A stretch of DNA of 64,000 nt from Symsagittifera roscoffensis (GCF_963678635.1 NC_087067.1:29810403-29874402); one strand, 5' to 3'; positions 30,838 through 44,379 are shown, numbered from the stretch's first letter. The notes: generated by a model not told the origin, from the letters alone. Made by a program: numbers and translations.

Positions 30838-33800
30838 TCTAGAATCCAAAGCTGATCACAAATCTCCGTGTCAAATGGGCTCCTGAGATCATAATATGCA
30901 CGCCCGTTGCTAGTTGACCTTTTATTTTTATTCCGACTCTAAATGGATATTCTAGTAGCTCAAACTGCCCCAGAAGATACCCCTAATTTTTCATCAATGA
31001 GGGTTGCTAAGAGACTTAAGTCACTCCGGAGGGTTACTCCGGAGGGTTGTTAAGACACTTAGCTTACCTCGGAGGGTTACTTCGGAGGGTTCCTTCAAAA
31101 TTTCAAAGTCCTTGAACATCACTGGTAAGGGTTTCCTACTAGCCTCAGGAGGTGTCAACACCAGCCGAATTCTCCGTAGGGGATTGTTTTAACTTCTTCG
31201 GAGGGTCTCGTGGAAAATTTCCACTAATGAGGGTTGCTAAGGAGCTTAGCTGACTCCGGAGGGTTACTTCGGAGGATTCCCCAAACATCAAGAAAAAGGG
31301 TTATTTTACCGCGATAAAGTCTACGAATGCGGTGTTTTTGACTTAAAACCAGGTTGCCTGACACGGTCAACCTTCCCAGTAGGATAAAAAAGTGATCTTA
31401 TAAAATTTTCTGCCGCTCGGAGGATTCCCTAAAATTTGGACCCTCCTAACCAACAAATTCTAAAAAATTTTCCTTTTCCGAGATTATCAACCCAAAAACG
31501 TTTGCGGTCCGGTGGTTAAAAGCGTCGACTTATGATACCAAAATTTTTCCGATCGGTTGGCTAGTCTTTGAGAAATCGCCAAAAACGCGTTTGTCAAAAT
31601 GGCCTTTTTTGACCACCTATATAGGTTCTGAAAGACTTTTTCCGCAATTCCTATTGAAAGTGCCTAAAAATAATTGAAACGAGCGTAGTAGCCACGTACG
31701 GCACTGGAACAATGCAAAAAACCGGACCAAATTTGGTTTGGAAACAAAAATTTGGCCAATAACTATCAAATTTGGACCCTCCGATTCCTTCCTTTTCCAA
31801 TCTTTAAGTCGTTAGCTCTATCCACAGAACTAATCGGAGGGTTACTCAAAAATTTCTCTAGTAACCGAGCACGTTATGCTAGCATGCTCCTAACGCAAAA
31901 ATTTTTACTGCTCTTACTCTAAAAACTCAAAAACTCGGTCCCCAAAACAAACTGACAAAATTTGGAAAATTATCAAAATTTTGATCGAAAAAATTTTGTT
32001 TTCGCAAACTTCTACTTAGTTTTTTTTCCGTGGGGTTTCTCTAGTTAGAGGGATTGAACTACGTAGTAACTCCCAGTGTAAAGGCTTTTTGCTGTTCGGA
32101 AAAACTCGGATATCCAAAATTTTGGGGTTCTACAGTTTGGTCGAAAATCAGTAATTTTCGACAAAATTGGGGTGTTTCTCGGGTCTAAATAGGAGATAAG
32201 TAATATATAGTAAGGACAATAATCTATTAGTAGTCGTTAATGAATAATACTATACCCCCTTTGCACCAAAATACCCGAATTAAGACCCTTAACTCCGAAA
32301 TATGTGATCGATGGAGGGTACAATCTGACTGCGCCAATCGTGTGCCCCACCTCTTAAGTTTTGACAAAATAGTACCGAACGATACTGTAATTGTTTCAAC
32401 GATACCCAACAGTCGTTGTGGATGTCGTCCCAGATGCCCCTGTTGAGTGTGGAAGTCGTCGGTCAGCTTGCCACTCTACCCTCCGGCCACCGGCAAAATC
32501 ACCATTAACGTGCTTAAATACTCAAATTACACTCAAGGGAGGGTACCCGACCCGTCACCAAAACACGCAATCTTTCTATCAGAAATGATATAAATCAATC
32601 TGAAACAACAACAAATAGGAAGGTCAGATCACATCTCGTCCGGAAATAACATATAAACTGTCACTTTATGTTTTTTATTGATTTTGGTCTGTTTTGGATT
32701 TGTTTACTGTTTTTTGTTCTTTTTTGTTTTCAATAAGTTTGTTTTTGGCTTTTTCTTGGTTATACACTATTTTGTTTGGTTTTACGCTTTCTCTTTAGTT
32801 GTTTTTAGTCCCGGGACAATGGGACACGCGGGCTCATGACTTCCCACCTAACCTCCGCCCCCGGAATTTTCGGGGTTAACTAAGTTAAAAAGCTATATAG
32901 TACTAGGCGGAGGGTACGCACCTTCCCCGTAGTACAATAAAGGTCATTGAGGCCTGTAACTTGGGCATACGCCCGGAGCGGAGGGTTCGTCGCTGAAACG
33001 TTTGCTGATCATGATGGTCTCATGCCTTTAACAGGCCCACCCAGGAGTGCCATAAAAACCTCTATGTAACATTCGCCCAAATACTACACAGCGACGGAGC
33101 GTATAAAAAGTACCTATTAACAACTGGCAGGCGTCAGGTACCTTAATTCTACTCGCTTTTCAACGTCTCGACCTTGCCAGTTGATTTTTTGGTCTGTTTA
33201 GGGCTAAGTAAAAAGTTACTATTTTTAGGCCATCAGTCAAACGACTTTTGATCAGCTTTCGTTTACATGCAAACACAACCACATAGCTGAGTCTCGGATC
33301 CTCAGACTACGTGATTGCTATTAAAAACACTCTCGCTGAGGCTCGAATATCCTATTTTAGTATGTTTTTGGTGACAGTTCTATATTAAATCCATTGGAGA
33401 TGGATTGATCCTTTCCTCTTCCTAGCTACTCATATTCTAAAATATCAATCAATACCGGTGTCAATTCAAAGTTCTATGGCATCAGAGTAGCTAAAAAGTT
33501 AGTTTAGTATAGTTTTTCACCATATATCAGTCTATGGGGGACCGAGCCTCCGCTTCCGTGATTTCCTCGAGATAAGGTCGTTATCTCTCCCAATTCGTGG
33601 CACGGGAGGGTACTGCTCTCCACCACTTCCCCACCGAAACACCCTTTCCCACTATCTTCTCCTGCTAAGGGTCTTATCGTGCGTGATTGTCACGATAAGA
33701 GGCTTCGTGTTTTTATTGTTCTCGTGCGACTGTTTTCCGCTAGATTTGCTGTTGTTCTGCTTTTCTCAAACTTTTCGGTCAAAATGGCCGTTTTTCGTAT

Positions 33801-34329
33801 TTCTGAGAAATATCCGTTCGTCAATCGAAATTTTGAAAATTGAAATTTCTAGAATATTTCTACATTCCTTTTAAGCACGTTTTTGTCGTTAAGGCCTTTT
33901 CTCTTTAATTTGTGCTTTGCCGGAAGGTTGCGCTGTGCCAATCTATCTGGCCGAATGACACACCAAGTTTGGAGATAAGGTTGTTTCCATCTTTGGACAG
34001 TTCATTTTATATCCAAGCGAAAAAGGTAAGGGTTTTCAACAGGTACAGTAGTTTAATTATTGATGCCAGGGAAGTAATTGACAATGTCAATTGCAAATAT
34101 GTTTTCTTGGCCCAATAAGTGTTCAATCTTTGGGCAGCTAGTTCTTTTCCAAATTGCTCACGGGTAATTTCAATTGATCAACCAATAAAACAGATTTTTG
34201 TACACCTTTACAAAAAATTGGATATTTGGGTTCCTTAAACGAATGCTGTTACAATTTTGATCCAAATAAGAGTAAGGGTCTTCAAGTACGTCCCGACGAA
34301 GCTGGTGCAGAAATTTAGATTCCCAGCTG

Positions 34330-36400
34330 TGACTTTTCTGCTCTTCCTTTGATAAAGTATTGAGTGGGATGGGTGGCAGAAATGAATTGTATCAATTGTA
34401 TTAGTAGAGCAAACAGAAACTTCCTAGATTATGAAAGGTTTCTTGCCGCTTTTAAATCCCTCAAAATCTAGAATAGTGCGACGTTTAAAAAACAAACTTT
34501 TGGTTTCTTTCTTTTGTTTAACAAGACTTGCACTCAAAATTCCAACAAATTGAACATTTTTGAATTGAATGCTTTAAAAATTAAGAAAAACGCATTAGTT
34601 TTCACGTGATCTAGCTAACAACTTTTTATTGGGCAAGGCAAACCATATTTGTACCCGGAACCGGTTTTAGATTTTTTTGTAAATATCCTGCTGACCCATG
34701 CAATATAGCATGTAATCTAAGAAATTTGAAATGTTTCAAGAATCTGTCGAGCGACTATTTGCCTATTCCATTTCAACCACCATACGGTCTGTTTTTCAAA
34801 ACAAAATCCAAATTAATATCGGCATCCAAATACGAACAAGGGCTAAAAAAACCTCAAATCATAAGTTCCAAATCGAAAGATGAAATCATGTCTACCAAAT
34901 TTAGCATTAACAAAAATAAAATGAAAAGTATCAATTAAAAAACTTTTTTTCTCTTCAACAGTAAATGTCACAAAAAAAACATTATCATCTCCATCAAGTT
35001 TTCCGTATCCACTTGTCGAAATGTCTATTTTTTTTACCAAAAAAATGGCAGAATGAGATCCGTTATTTAAACTTTCAATACTTCTCAACGTTTCTGTTTT
35101 CATCTCATCGGTTTGAATATGTCTGCTCTCCGTGTGTTTCTTTAAAACTGTAGTCGAAGTTCTTGTGGATTTCTTTTACGTCGATGATGGAGCTTGTGTA
35201 ACTGTATTATCAATTCGTTTCTTTCTCCCAATTACAGGAGTTTTTTTGCTGACATTTTGTTTTTTGAAGAAATTTGTTTGTTAGCTGATCTTGCAGAAAT
35301 CAACAGTAAATTCGGTAAACGTTCCTTGATTTCACTAAAATCTAATAAATCGACAACAGCTGCAACAGTTTGTGACAAATAAAAGTGAGAGCTAGCTTAA
35401 GCTTGTCAAATAAGTCACCGTTTCCTTTGACATCTTTAGCAGGAGAAACTAAATGTTTGAAGCGAGTAAAATGTAAGTAACACCAAAACAATTTTGGGAA
35501 GGAAAAATTGGTTCAACTGTTCCACTGAATCTACCTCAATCAATAAATTTTTATGGGATTTTTTTTTTCATTTTCCATTAAAAAGTGCAATCAGATTTGA
35601 AGTGGCTTCCTAAAATATAATTTTTGAAAGCAGATAAATTGGAATATTTTCAGCAATATCAAATTTGAAATTTTGTTGAAATTTTTCGAAGTAACCAGGT
35701 GACATAACTTCAAATATAGCTAAAAAACTATTTCAAAAGCAAATGTTGGAAATTGTTTGTGTTCGAACAAAAATGAGATTTCCTGGCACGTTTACATTTA
35801 GACTGTTGAATGCCTTTGCTTTCAACAGTATCAGATGTTTCATTATTTTGCGCTCGGATTATTTTTCCCAATTTTAGTAAGTGTGAAAACTCTTCGCTGG
35901 TTATGGAAAGTCTTGGTACACATTCGAATTCAGCGTCTTCATTTTTTTCTTCAAATCCTTTATCTGCAGTTGCTGTGGTGTTTGTTTTCCTTTTTTATTT
36001 TAATAAGTAACTCAATTTCAAAATAGAAGAGTATGAAAAGATTTGAATTGATTGTATATGTTTACAAAAGGAAGCGTTGTCTCTATTTTAACATCAGCTC
36101 ATATGTAATTTAAATCGCAAAGTTTTTCGATTGCAATTTGATTAAAGTGGATTAGTGTTTCAAGCTTGTGCTACTGATAAGAATTTCAATGGCTGTAATA
36201 GATCACAATGTTCAAAAATATGGTTTTAATTAAGCCATTTGCATGAAAGCAAATTAGATAAACCTTGAATACCGTGCAATTTAACATAAATAACTTCACA
36301 TCCTCGCTTCGTATACTGATTAAAAACTACAAAGGAGGTCGCAATATTCCTAATTTTCGAAGATCAAACTCAATTTTAATCTCTTGAGGAATTTCCACAA
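34330..36400 (-). pseudogene. Decayed minus-strand gene, unit 4 copy
   Basis: Same order of pieces. The 86-codon ORF at 35,103-34,843 joins MKTETLRSIESLNNGSHSAI to DISTSGYGKLDGDDNVFFVT, pieces that lie in different frames in the other units. This supports the view that they belong to one protein. A local deletion near 34,850 removes sequence present in units 1-3. Confidence 0.4.
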
Positions 36401-37138
36401 TTCATTTCTTTTTCTTTTCTTTCCGCGTTACGTTTGCAATTTTTTTCTGTATTTTCTTTCAAAATACTTTGCTGTTTTTGCTGGGTTTTCTAATCACATA
36501 AGAAACAATTTTTATGAAACCGTTCATGGTATTTTGTTGCAAAAATTAATGAAGGAAAATGCTTTACTTCTGATGAGTGGACTTGTACAAATCACATCAT
36601 GATACCAAAAAGGTCCGAATATAGGCTAACGACCGCTCAGATTGCTGCTCTCACCGAGCTAAGCATTTTTAAACTAGAATTCAGCCGCCCAAAAACACTT
36701 TAACAAAAAATTGTTAATGAACAGTTCAACCCCAAAAATAGTCTTCTTGATAGTTATTTTTTATTAGAGAAGAAAAATAGGATGTTTTTAATGGAAAAAT
36801 GGTTGTAAGATGAACATCTTTAGCAAAAACCCTTGAATACTTGTTTTTCGTAATTTCAAAAATTATGGTTTTTAAAGATGACAAGATTTCTCATTAGTTT
36901 TGGAGAAAAACACTAAAACCATTGCAACTCCTTAAAACAACAAACCTACATTTGTTAAAAAAATGTAATTTCGTTGACATTTCCTAGATAATAGATTCCA
37001 GTCTAACAGTTTCTCTGAACCCGGAGTTATACAAACCTTCTATTAATTTCATTAACCAAATGAAACTTGTTGAAGCTTCATAAAAAATGATAGCAAACAA
37101 TAAATGAGTCTTTTGACTTTTTCAAAAGGAGGGTAAGC

Positions 37139-37589
37139 ATCTGAGTTTGAGTACATGTATTAGGACATGCTCAGTTTAGATTCAATTTTTTGAAATATTC
37201 CCTACCACGTGACCTACATTTTGAAATGTGAAACTCAAGATTAAGTTAGCAATTTTCAAATCTTTTCCTTCATCACGTAATTCTGATTTATTTATTTTTA
37301 ATTGAATTTGATCATCTTTAGTAAGTTTGCCTAAATAATTCACGTTAACCAAGCTATGTCAACCAATAATATTTTAGCAGGTACCTTGAGGCGGAAATTG
37401 CGAATGTTTTTTGCATTTCGGCGGAAAGGTTATTTCAAATTCAAAATTGCGCGCCCGAAACACGAACCGTTTTGTCTGCAATTGGTAGACGAACAATTTT
37501 GTTTTCCCACTTTCTGTTGTATTTGATTTTATATTGAGTTCACTCAATTCTATTTCTTTCTAGCAATCAACTTCTTAACGAACTTCAAA
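37139..37589. other. Unique spacer between array and polymerase relic
   Basis: AT-rich sequence after the last unit. No ORF, repeat or RNA gene is visible. Confidence 0.5.
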
Positions 37590-38838
37590 AATTGATCAAA
37601 TGCTATTTTGTTCACTGCAAAAAAGAGCAATAGAAGTCGCCATGAGCGTGACAAACAAGTTGTTGGAAAAGGCCTTGATGTTTATCGTTCATTCACAGTT
37701 GATATGCTCTCAATTTTACAAAAACATATTCTCTACACTCATGGTCACTTTGGAGGTGTTTGTGACCATTGTCGTTTGGGCTTTCATTCGCCAAAAAACT
37801 TATCAACTCATTTACTAACGACTCATGGTTTACCTGTTATATTGACTTGCCTTTTCGAATCCGAGAATCGCAGATTTTGATTAACAATAGAAAACAGGAC
37901 TATCATAATTGCTTTGAACTTTGCTCTAAGGGGGCTTATAGTCGAAATGTGGTATTGACCTAATTCTGACTGATCAACAAAAGCAAATCCAGCAGCTGCG
38001 TCAAAACAACCTGATCCATACACTGCTGAATGTGCACACAAAGTCCAAGGTACCTTTGATTTTCCCAAGAGCTCGGCATCAATTGGAAACTTTAAACAAC
38101 TCAACGATGTGCGGTTAAATGTGTTCCAGTGCCAATAGGGAGACTTGTTGCCTTTGTATATATCAAAACGACCGAACAATGATGACAACACTGAAGTTGA
38201 GATATTTGATATGAAACTACTTCTCTTGTACGAACCCGCGAAGCATCACTATGTACTTATAACCGATTTGCTAAAATGCATCTGTGAAATCAAAGGATAT
38301 AGGCATCGCCCATGCACACAATTATGTAGAATCTGTTTTCACATTAGTTTCAGTGCAGAAGCTCATGAGCAACACATCCAGTCTAGTAAAGATCATGAAC
38401 ATGTCCAATAGTCATTCCTTCAGCAGAGAAAGGTATCAACCGTTTCGAGTTCAAAAATTTTCAGGAATTGTGGTTTGTATCACTTGTGATTCACTTCGAC
38501 ATTGAATTTTTTCTAAAACCTGTACCTTCTTGCCCTGATAATCCTTTGCGATCATCAACCCGATTTGTACAAAAACATGAAGCTTGTGGATAGTCATTGG
38601 CTGTAATTGACCACTGAAACTCATAGCACTACTTTTTTGACTATGACAGCTCTGATCAATGCATGAAAAAGTTACTCAACCGGTTGCATCAATTTGCGAG
38701 AGATATATATGATAAAAATCGACGATTTTCTCATTCATTTCCTTAGAAGTCAAGAGTCGTTGAGCAAAGAAAACACATCAACATCAACCAATGAGCACAA
38801 AAAACGTCTTGATTATTGTCATTCTTCTGGAAAATTTC

Positions 38839-40647
38839 AGGGATTGGCACGTGAAAAATACAATGTAGCTAGACCAACTGTGAATTTTATCCCAGCAGAA
38901 CATCCAGAACTATGACCCCACCATATTTGTCTTGCATTGCATGAATGCGAGCCAACCAGTACAATGAGTGTCATACCCAGCACCGACGATAAAAATATAT
39001 ATCGTTAAGCATTGGAGTCCTAATTAAATCTAGAAAAAGGAAGATCGAAACTGATCAAAAAAACTTTCGAGTACCTCAGATTCATTGACTCATGAGAGTT
39101 CTTAAATTCTTCCTTGCAAAATTGGGATGATAATTTACCAGTGCAAAAACTGTCATTTTTAAACGACTACTTTGCAAACGAGACGGAGGAGCAAAGATGT
39201 CTGATACGACAAAAAATTTTCTACCCTTATTCATACATGGCTGATAGAGAAAAATTTGCAGAAAAAGAACTCCCTCCCTGGCATCATTGGTGTGATGTTT
39301 TGAGAGGAGGAAAAGTTGCAACATCAAAAACCATTCTGGAACTAGCAAGGAAAACTTTCAGAGAGTTCGAATGTCAAAATTTGGAGTATTATCACAACGT
39401 GTATCTCAGGTGTGATACACTCCTTCTTGCTTGCGTATTTGAAGAGTTTCGTCAAATTAGTCACTTATGGCCTGGACTGTGCGCACCATTTTGGTGCTTC
39501 TAATTTAGCTGGAGACGCCCTCAAATGTAACTGCAAAGACTCGAATGTTCAGCTCATATCAGACCGCATTCATCTCGAAATGGCCGAGAATATGATGCGA
39601 GGTGGCACTGCATTTGTGTTCCATAGTGGCTTTTTCAAAGCAAAAACAAAGAATGCCCCGACTTCAATCAAGCTCAACCTAGCACCTACGGGTTTATGAT
39701 AAAGCGAATAACCTCTGTGGTGGCGTCATGCAAACGAAAAAACTACCGATGCGTAACTTTGAATTAAAAGAACATATAACAAACGAGGAAATTTTGAACC
39801 AAATCCTTAAAAGGTCTGAAGACTATCTGATGGATTTATATTAGAAGCTGATCTCGAGTACCCAGAAGAACCACATGACAGTCATCAAGATTACCATTCA
39901 GCTCCTACCAAAGAAACAGCACCCCAGGATTGGTTGATTCTCTACCAAACAAATTTACTCGGGCATATGAGAAATCAATAAGCTATAAGACATTCAATTA
40001 ATAAGACCACGAAGTTACTGCAGACGTTGCATGGCAAGTCAAACTATACAATTCATTACAAACTTTTGCAATTATATGTTCGGTTAACATTAAAAATTAA
40101 AAAAGTGCACCGTGTTCTGAAATTTGAACAAGAAGCGTGGTTGGAACCATATATCCTTCTGAACACGGCTAAACGCCAACAAGCTAGAATAAAACTTGAG
40201 GAGGATTTGTACATTATTTTAAACAATTGTGCCTATGAGTAAACATGCGAGTCAGAGGAACCTGCGATTCAAAGCGTAAATGGATACTCGCTCGCATGCT
40301 TAGAACTTATTAAGCCGCCCTCCGAGAAGTTAGTGCATTCGGAATCAAATCCTACAGGTTTTTTTTGGGAAAACTTGGCAGCGTTCAATTCGAATCCAAA
40401 TTTTTTTTTTGGGATGTGCCGACAATTGTGGGAGCTAGCGTTCTTGAATTAGATAACTTTCACATGTATAAATTTCGTTATGATGTCTTTAAAACAAACT
40501 TTGAATGCCAACTTCTCTATTCTGATACGCACAGTCTGTCAAAGTACCCAAAAAATCAACTTCTCTACGATCCAAAAATTCAAAATGATTGTTTTAAAAT
40601 GCAATAACGAGTTTGCAGGGGCCATAATATCGGAAACTAAATCCCTC
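38839..40647 (+). repeat. Tandem duplication within the polymerase relic, copy 1
   Basis: Starts cagggattggcacgtgaaaa and covers the part of PolB from the exonuclease region to the catalytic box (YSDTHSL, 40,518-40,538). Copy 2 follows at a 1,809-1,816-bp offset. In copy 1 a small deletion has removed the cattgggcataac segment that encodes part of the exonuclease motif. Confidence 0.9.
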
Positions 40648-42462
40648 AGGGATTGGCACGTGAAAAATGCAATGTAGCTAGACCAACTGTGAATTTTATT
40701 CCAGTCATTGGGCATAACATCCAGAACTATGACCCCACCATATTTGTCTTGCATTGCATGAATGCGAGCCAACCAGTACAATGAGTGTCATACCCAGCAC
40801 CGACGATAAATATATATATCGTTAAGCATTGGAGTCCTAATTAATTCTAGAAAAAGGAAGATCGAAACTGATCAAAAAACTTTCGAGTACCTCAGATTCA
40901 TTGACTCATGAGAGTTCTTAAATTCTTCCTTGCAAAATTGGGATGATAATTTACCAGTGCAAAAACTGTCAATTTTAAACGACTACTTTGCAAACGAGAC
41001 GGAGGAGCAACGATGTCTGATACGACAAAAAATGTTCTACCCTTATTCATACATGTATGATAGAGAAAAATTTGCAGAAAAAGAACTCCCTCCCTGGCAT
41101 CATTGGTGTGATGTTTTGAGAGGAGGAAAAGTTGCAGCATCAAAAACCATTCTGGAACTAGCGAGGAAAACTTTCAGAGAGTTCGAATGTCAAAACTTGG
41201 AGTATTATCAAAACTTGTATCTCAGGTGTGATACACTCCTTCTTGCTTGCGTATTTGAAGAGTTTCGTCAAATTAGTCACTTATGGCCTGGACTGTGCGC
41301 ACCATTTTGGTGCTTCTAATTTAGCTGGAGACGCCCTCAAATGTAACTGCAAAGACTCGAATGTTCAGCTCATATCAGACCGCATTCATCTCGAAATGGC
41401 CGAGAATATGATGCGAGGTGGCACTGCATTTGTGTTCCATAGTGGCTTTTTCAAAGCAAAAACAAAGAAAGCCCCGACTTCAATCAAGCTCAACCTAGCA
41501 CCTACGGGTTTATGATAAAGCGAATAACCTCTGTGGTGGCGTCATGCAAACGAAAAACTACCGATGCGTAACTTTGAATTAAAAGAACATATAACAAACG
41601 AGGAAATTTTGAACCAAATCCTTTAAAGGTCTGAAGACTATCTGATGGATTTATATTAGAAGCTGATCTCGAGTACCCAGAAGAACCACATGACAGTCAT
41701 CAAGATTACCATTCAGCTCCTACCAAAGAAATAGCACCCCAGGATTGGTTGATTCTCTACCAAACAAATTTACTCGGGCATATGAGAAATCAATAAGCTA
41801 TAAGACATTCAATTAATAAGACCACGAAGTTACTGCAGACGTTGCATGACAAGTCAAACTATACAATTCATTACAAACTTTTGCAATTATATGTTCGATT
41901 AACATTAAAAAATAAAAAAGTGCACCGTGTTCTCAAATTTGAACAAGAAGCGTGGTTGGCACCATATATCCTTCTGAACACGGCTAAACGCCAACAAGCT
42001 AGAATAGAACTTGAGGAGGATTTGTACATTATTTTAAACAATTGTGCCTATGAGTAAACATGCGAGTCAGAGGAACCTGCGATTCAAAGCGTAAATGGAT
42101 ACTCGCTCGCATGCTTAGAACTTATTAAGCCGCCCTCCGAGAAGTTAGTGCATTCGGAATCAAATCCTACAGGTTTTTTTTGGGAAAACTTGGCAGCGTT
42201 CAATTCGAATCCAAATTTTTTTTTGGGATGTGCCGACAATTGTGGGAGCTAGCGTTCTTGAATTAGATAACTTTCACATTTATAAATTTCGTTATGATGT
42301 CTTTAAAACAAACTTTGAATGCCAACTTCTCTATTCTGATGCGCACAGTATGTCAAAGTACCCAAAAAATCAACTTCTCTACGATCCAAAAATTCAAAAT
42401 GGTTGTTTTAAAATGCAATAACGAGTTTGCAGGGGCCATAATATTGGAAACTATATCCCTCA
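40648..42462 (+). repeat. Tandem duplication within the polymerase relic, copy 2
   Basis: Begins at the same cagggattggcacg sequence and ends near ccctca at 42,462. It keeps the fuller exonuclease segment (GHNIQNYD). The catalytic box is YSDAHSM (42,332-42,352), two changes from the usual D-T-D-S. Both copies share the loss of the second Asp, so the inactivating change predates the duplication. Confidence 0.9.
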
Positions 42463-42589
42463 AACCCAAGCTTTATTTCATTTTGTCATGAGGTAATCAA
42501 TTTCATCTGCCTTTAATTATATTTTACTTTTTGGCGAAATTATATGTTTTTTTGAAATTTTTGTTTTTTAGTCTGATAAATTTTGGAGA

Positions 42590-43020
42590 GTTTTTTTTTA
42601 TTTGGTCGGCATTTTTTTGGGCGGTAAAACTTTTATATCGAAAAAAAAAAAACTTTTTTGTTCGGCGAAAATTTATTTTGTTTTAAAAAATTTATATTTT
42701 TTGAGCGGGAGTTTTCGTTTTTGAAGTTTTTTTTTGTCGACGAAAAATTTTTTGTGTTTCTTTCTCGGTAATCACAAAACTCGGTAAAAACTCAGTAATC
42801 ACAAAAATCTTCCGTCGACAAAAAAATTTTTCATAAAAACCCTTCAGTCCAAAAAAAATATGTTTTTTTGAAACAAAACAAGTTTTCGCTGGCCAAAAAA
42901 AAACACTTTTTCCGAAAAAAAGCCGACCAAAAAAATTCCAGCTCAAAAAAATATATATTTTTTTCGAAACAAAAAAGTTTTCGCCGACCAAAAAAAATGT
43001 TTTCCCCGACCAAAAAAGAC
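42590..43020. repeat. A/T-rich imperfect inverted repeat inserted in the polymerase relic
   Basis: Left arm motifs (ttggtcggc, ttcggcgaaaa, gtcgacgaaaaatttttt) reappear reverse-complemented on the right (gttttcgccgacc, gccgaccaaaa, ccgtcgacaaaaaaattt) around a centre near 42,790. It lies between the palm pieces and the C-terminal piece of PolB, so it was inserted into or expanded inside the gene. Confidence 0.65.
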
Positions 43021-43329
43021 AGTAGTGATCATCGTTAAATGGGTTAGAAATCTTCTAGTTATAATTTCGACTGCAGAAAATTATCGGCAAAAGGTGTATC
43101 AAAAGCGGCTCAAAAGATGTTGACTCACCAGCGATATCGAGACATCTTGACCTCTGGCTCGTTATTCAAAACTGGAAACAGTCAAATCGCATTCGTGTCA
43201 CACAATATGCAAATTGTATTTATGACAAAATCCCTGTTATCAGCTTTTGATGACAAACGCAACATCCTCGATGATGGCCAGCAGGCCCTTCTCTACGGTC
43301 ACAAAAACAACGTGGGTCAAATTGTGATT

Positions 43330-43789
43330 AGCATTGATTGTAGCAATGACAGCGCCGCTGCTTCAAATTCTGGCCCAATTGATGATGACGATTTGGAAAA
43401 ATGGATGCCATTTTTTTCAAGTTGGTCAACAGCCAGTGTCATAAGATTGGGATGGTTCCCTGGATGAGATGTCTGAAAAATTCGCTAACACTCAAAACGT
43501 TGATTGGGACCATCAGGAAATTGATGATGACTAGTGTGAGGATAGTTTTGCAGCTGAAAATACACAATCACATCGTTCGCTTTGACAACTGTTGGACCAG
43601 GTCAATAGCAGTTGGCAAACTCCAGAATCCGGTCTGATTTGGGCATCAGAAATCAACGACAGTGATATAGATAGCGGGGATATCGCCGATCTGGAGGTCA
43701 TTACTTCGGACGAGGACCAGTCGCCATTCTTCAACGATTCCTTTTCGATTATGAAGCAGTTGAACCGCGGTCAAAATATCGACGAATAG
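43330..43789 (+). pseudogene. Unrecognised acidic coding remnant after the polymerase
   Basis: Protein-like stretches DDDDLEKWMPFF, DWDHQEIDDD and, at 43,592-43,789, a 65-codon ORF with DSDIDSGDIADLEVITSDED and FFNDSFSIMKQLNRGQ. It follows the PolB C-terminus with frameshifts and ends at a TAG before an AT-rich stretch. It could be the polymerase tail or a separate small gene of the element. No family recognised. Confidence 0.35.
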
Positions 43790-43899
43790 ATTAAAACAGA
43801 AAAAACCATATTATTTTTTGTATAGTAAATAAAATTCATGATTTAAAAAGAGAATTGTGTGTTCATAAAATTTAGCTTACCGCTATTCCGTGTTTAGTG

Positions 43900-44341
43900 C
43901 GTTTTCAAGTGCGTGCTTTTGGTCCAGTTTTGGAACTCAGTTAATTGGGGATATAATCTTTTTCATTTGAACGAAACTTTTTCTTGCATATATTTGTATC
44001 TATTTGAATGTAATTTGAAATTGAATCAAAGTTTTAAGAAGAGTTGAGCAAACAAAAAATATCAGTGGTTATTGGAACAAAGATTGAGCAACCAGGAAAT
44101 AGCGCAGTGAAACATATCCGTTCTTATTGGAACGGAGATTCAGCAAATCCTTTCCAGCACCAAACATATAAACACAACGTTTATTGGGAATATTCAAAAT
44201 TATATCGACACTTTACATGAGGACTATTAGTTATAAAACTAAACAGGATGACAATTAGGATTTTTACATGGTGACCATTGGTTGACAGATAATACATGCT
44301 GACAATTATGATATATACCTATTGGTCATTCGTATATGACA
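43900..44341 (-). repeat. Probable 3' LTR of the decayed Gypsy element (left limit uncertain)
   Basis: On the minus strand a purine tract ggatgggggg (44,352-44,343) is followed by TGTCATATACG, a typical polypurine tract/LTR start. Further on, ccaataaacg supplies an AATAAA signal. No second copy is found at the other end of the element, so the far edge is only an estimate. Confidence 0.5.
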
Positions 44342-44379
44342 ACCCCCCATCCTAATGCACTATATGCATACTACTATAG

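Larger units (their letters stand above)
30270..37138. repeat. Tandem array unit 4 (6,869 bp), end of array
   Basis: Fourth direct repeat. It ends at gagggtaag (37,138), after which the sequence becomes unique (catctgagtttgag). A 10-bp insertion near 33,331 (ctctcgctga) is private to this copy. Content and order are as in unit 3. Confidence 0.95.
37590..43320 (+). pseudogene. Decayed Polinton/Maverick-type family B DNA polymerase
   Basis: Plus-strand pieces in the order of a protein-primed PolB. A C2H2 finger (CDHCRLGFHSPKNLSTHLLTTH spacing, 37,748-37,813) comes first. Next is an N-terminal LPLYISKRPN to HHYVLITDLLKC segment (38,145-38,270), then the remnant exonuclease block HFDIE (near 38,500) and GHNIQNYD (present near 40,705). 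The palm-region pieces follow: PYSYM to LPPWHHW, YLRCDTLLLACVFEEFR, MAENMMRGGTAFVF, NNLCGGVMQ, DLEYPEEPHDSHQDYH, KVHRVLKFEQEAWLEPYILL and EDLYIILNNCAYE. The C-terminal LSAFDDKRNILDDG lies at 43,239-43,280. Such enzymes copy the linear element DNA from a terminal protein. Frames change many times and the YxDTDS box is mutated to YSDTHS and YSDAHS, so the gene is dead. Confidence 0.85.

Noticed and set aside
42692-43013. Minus-strand ORFs of 60-99 codons rich in Phe and Lys
   Set aside because: Produced by the A/T-run inverted repeat; low complexity and no conservation.
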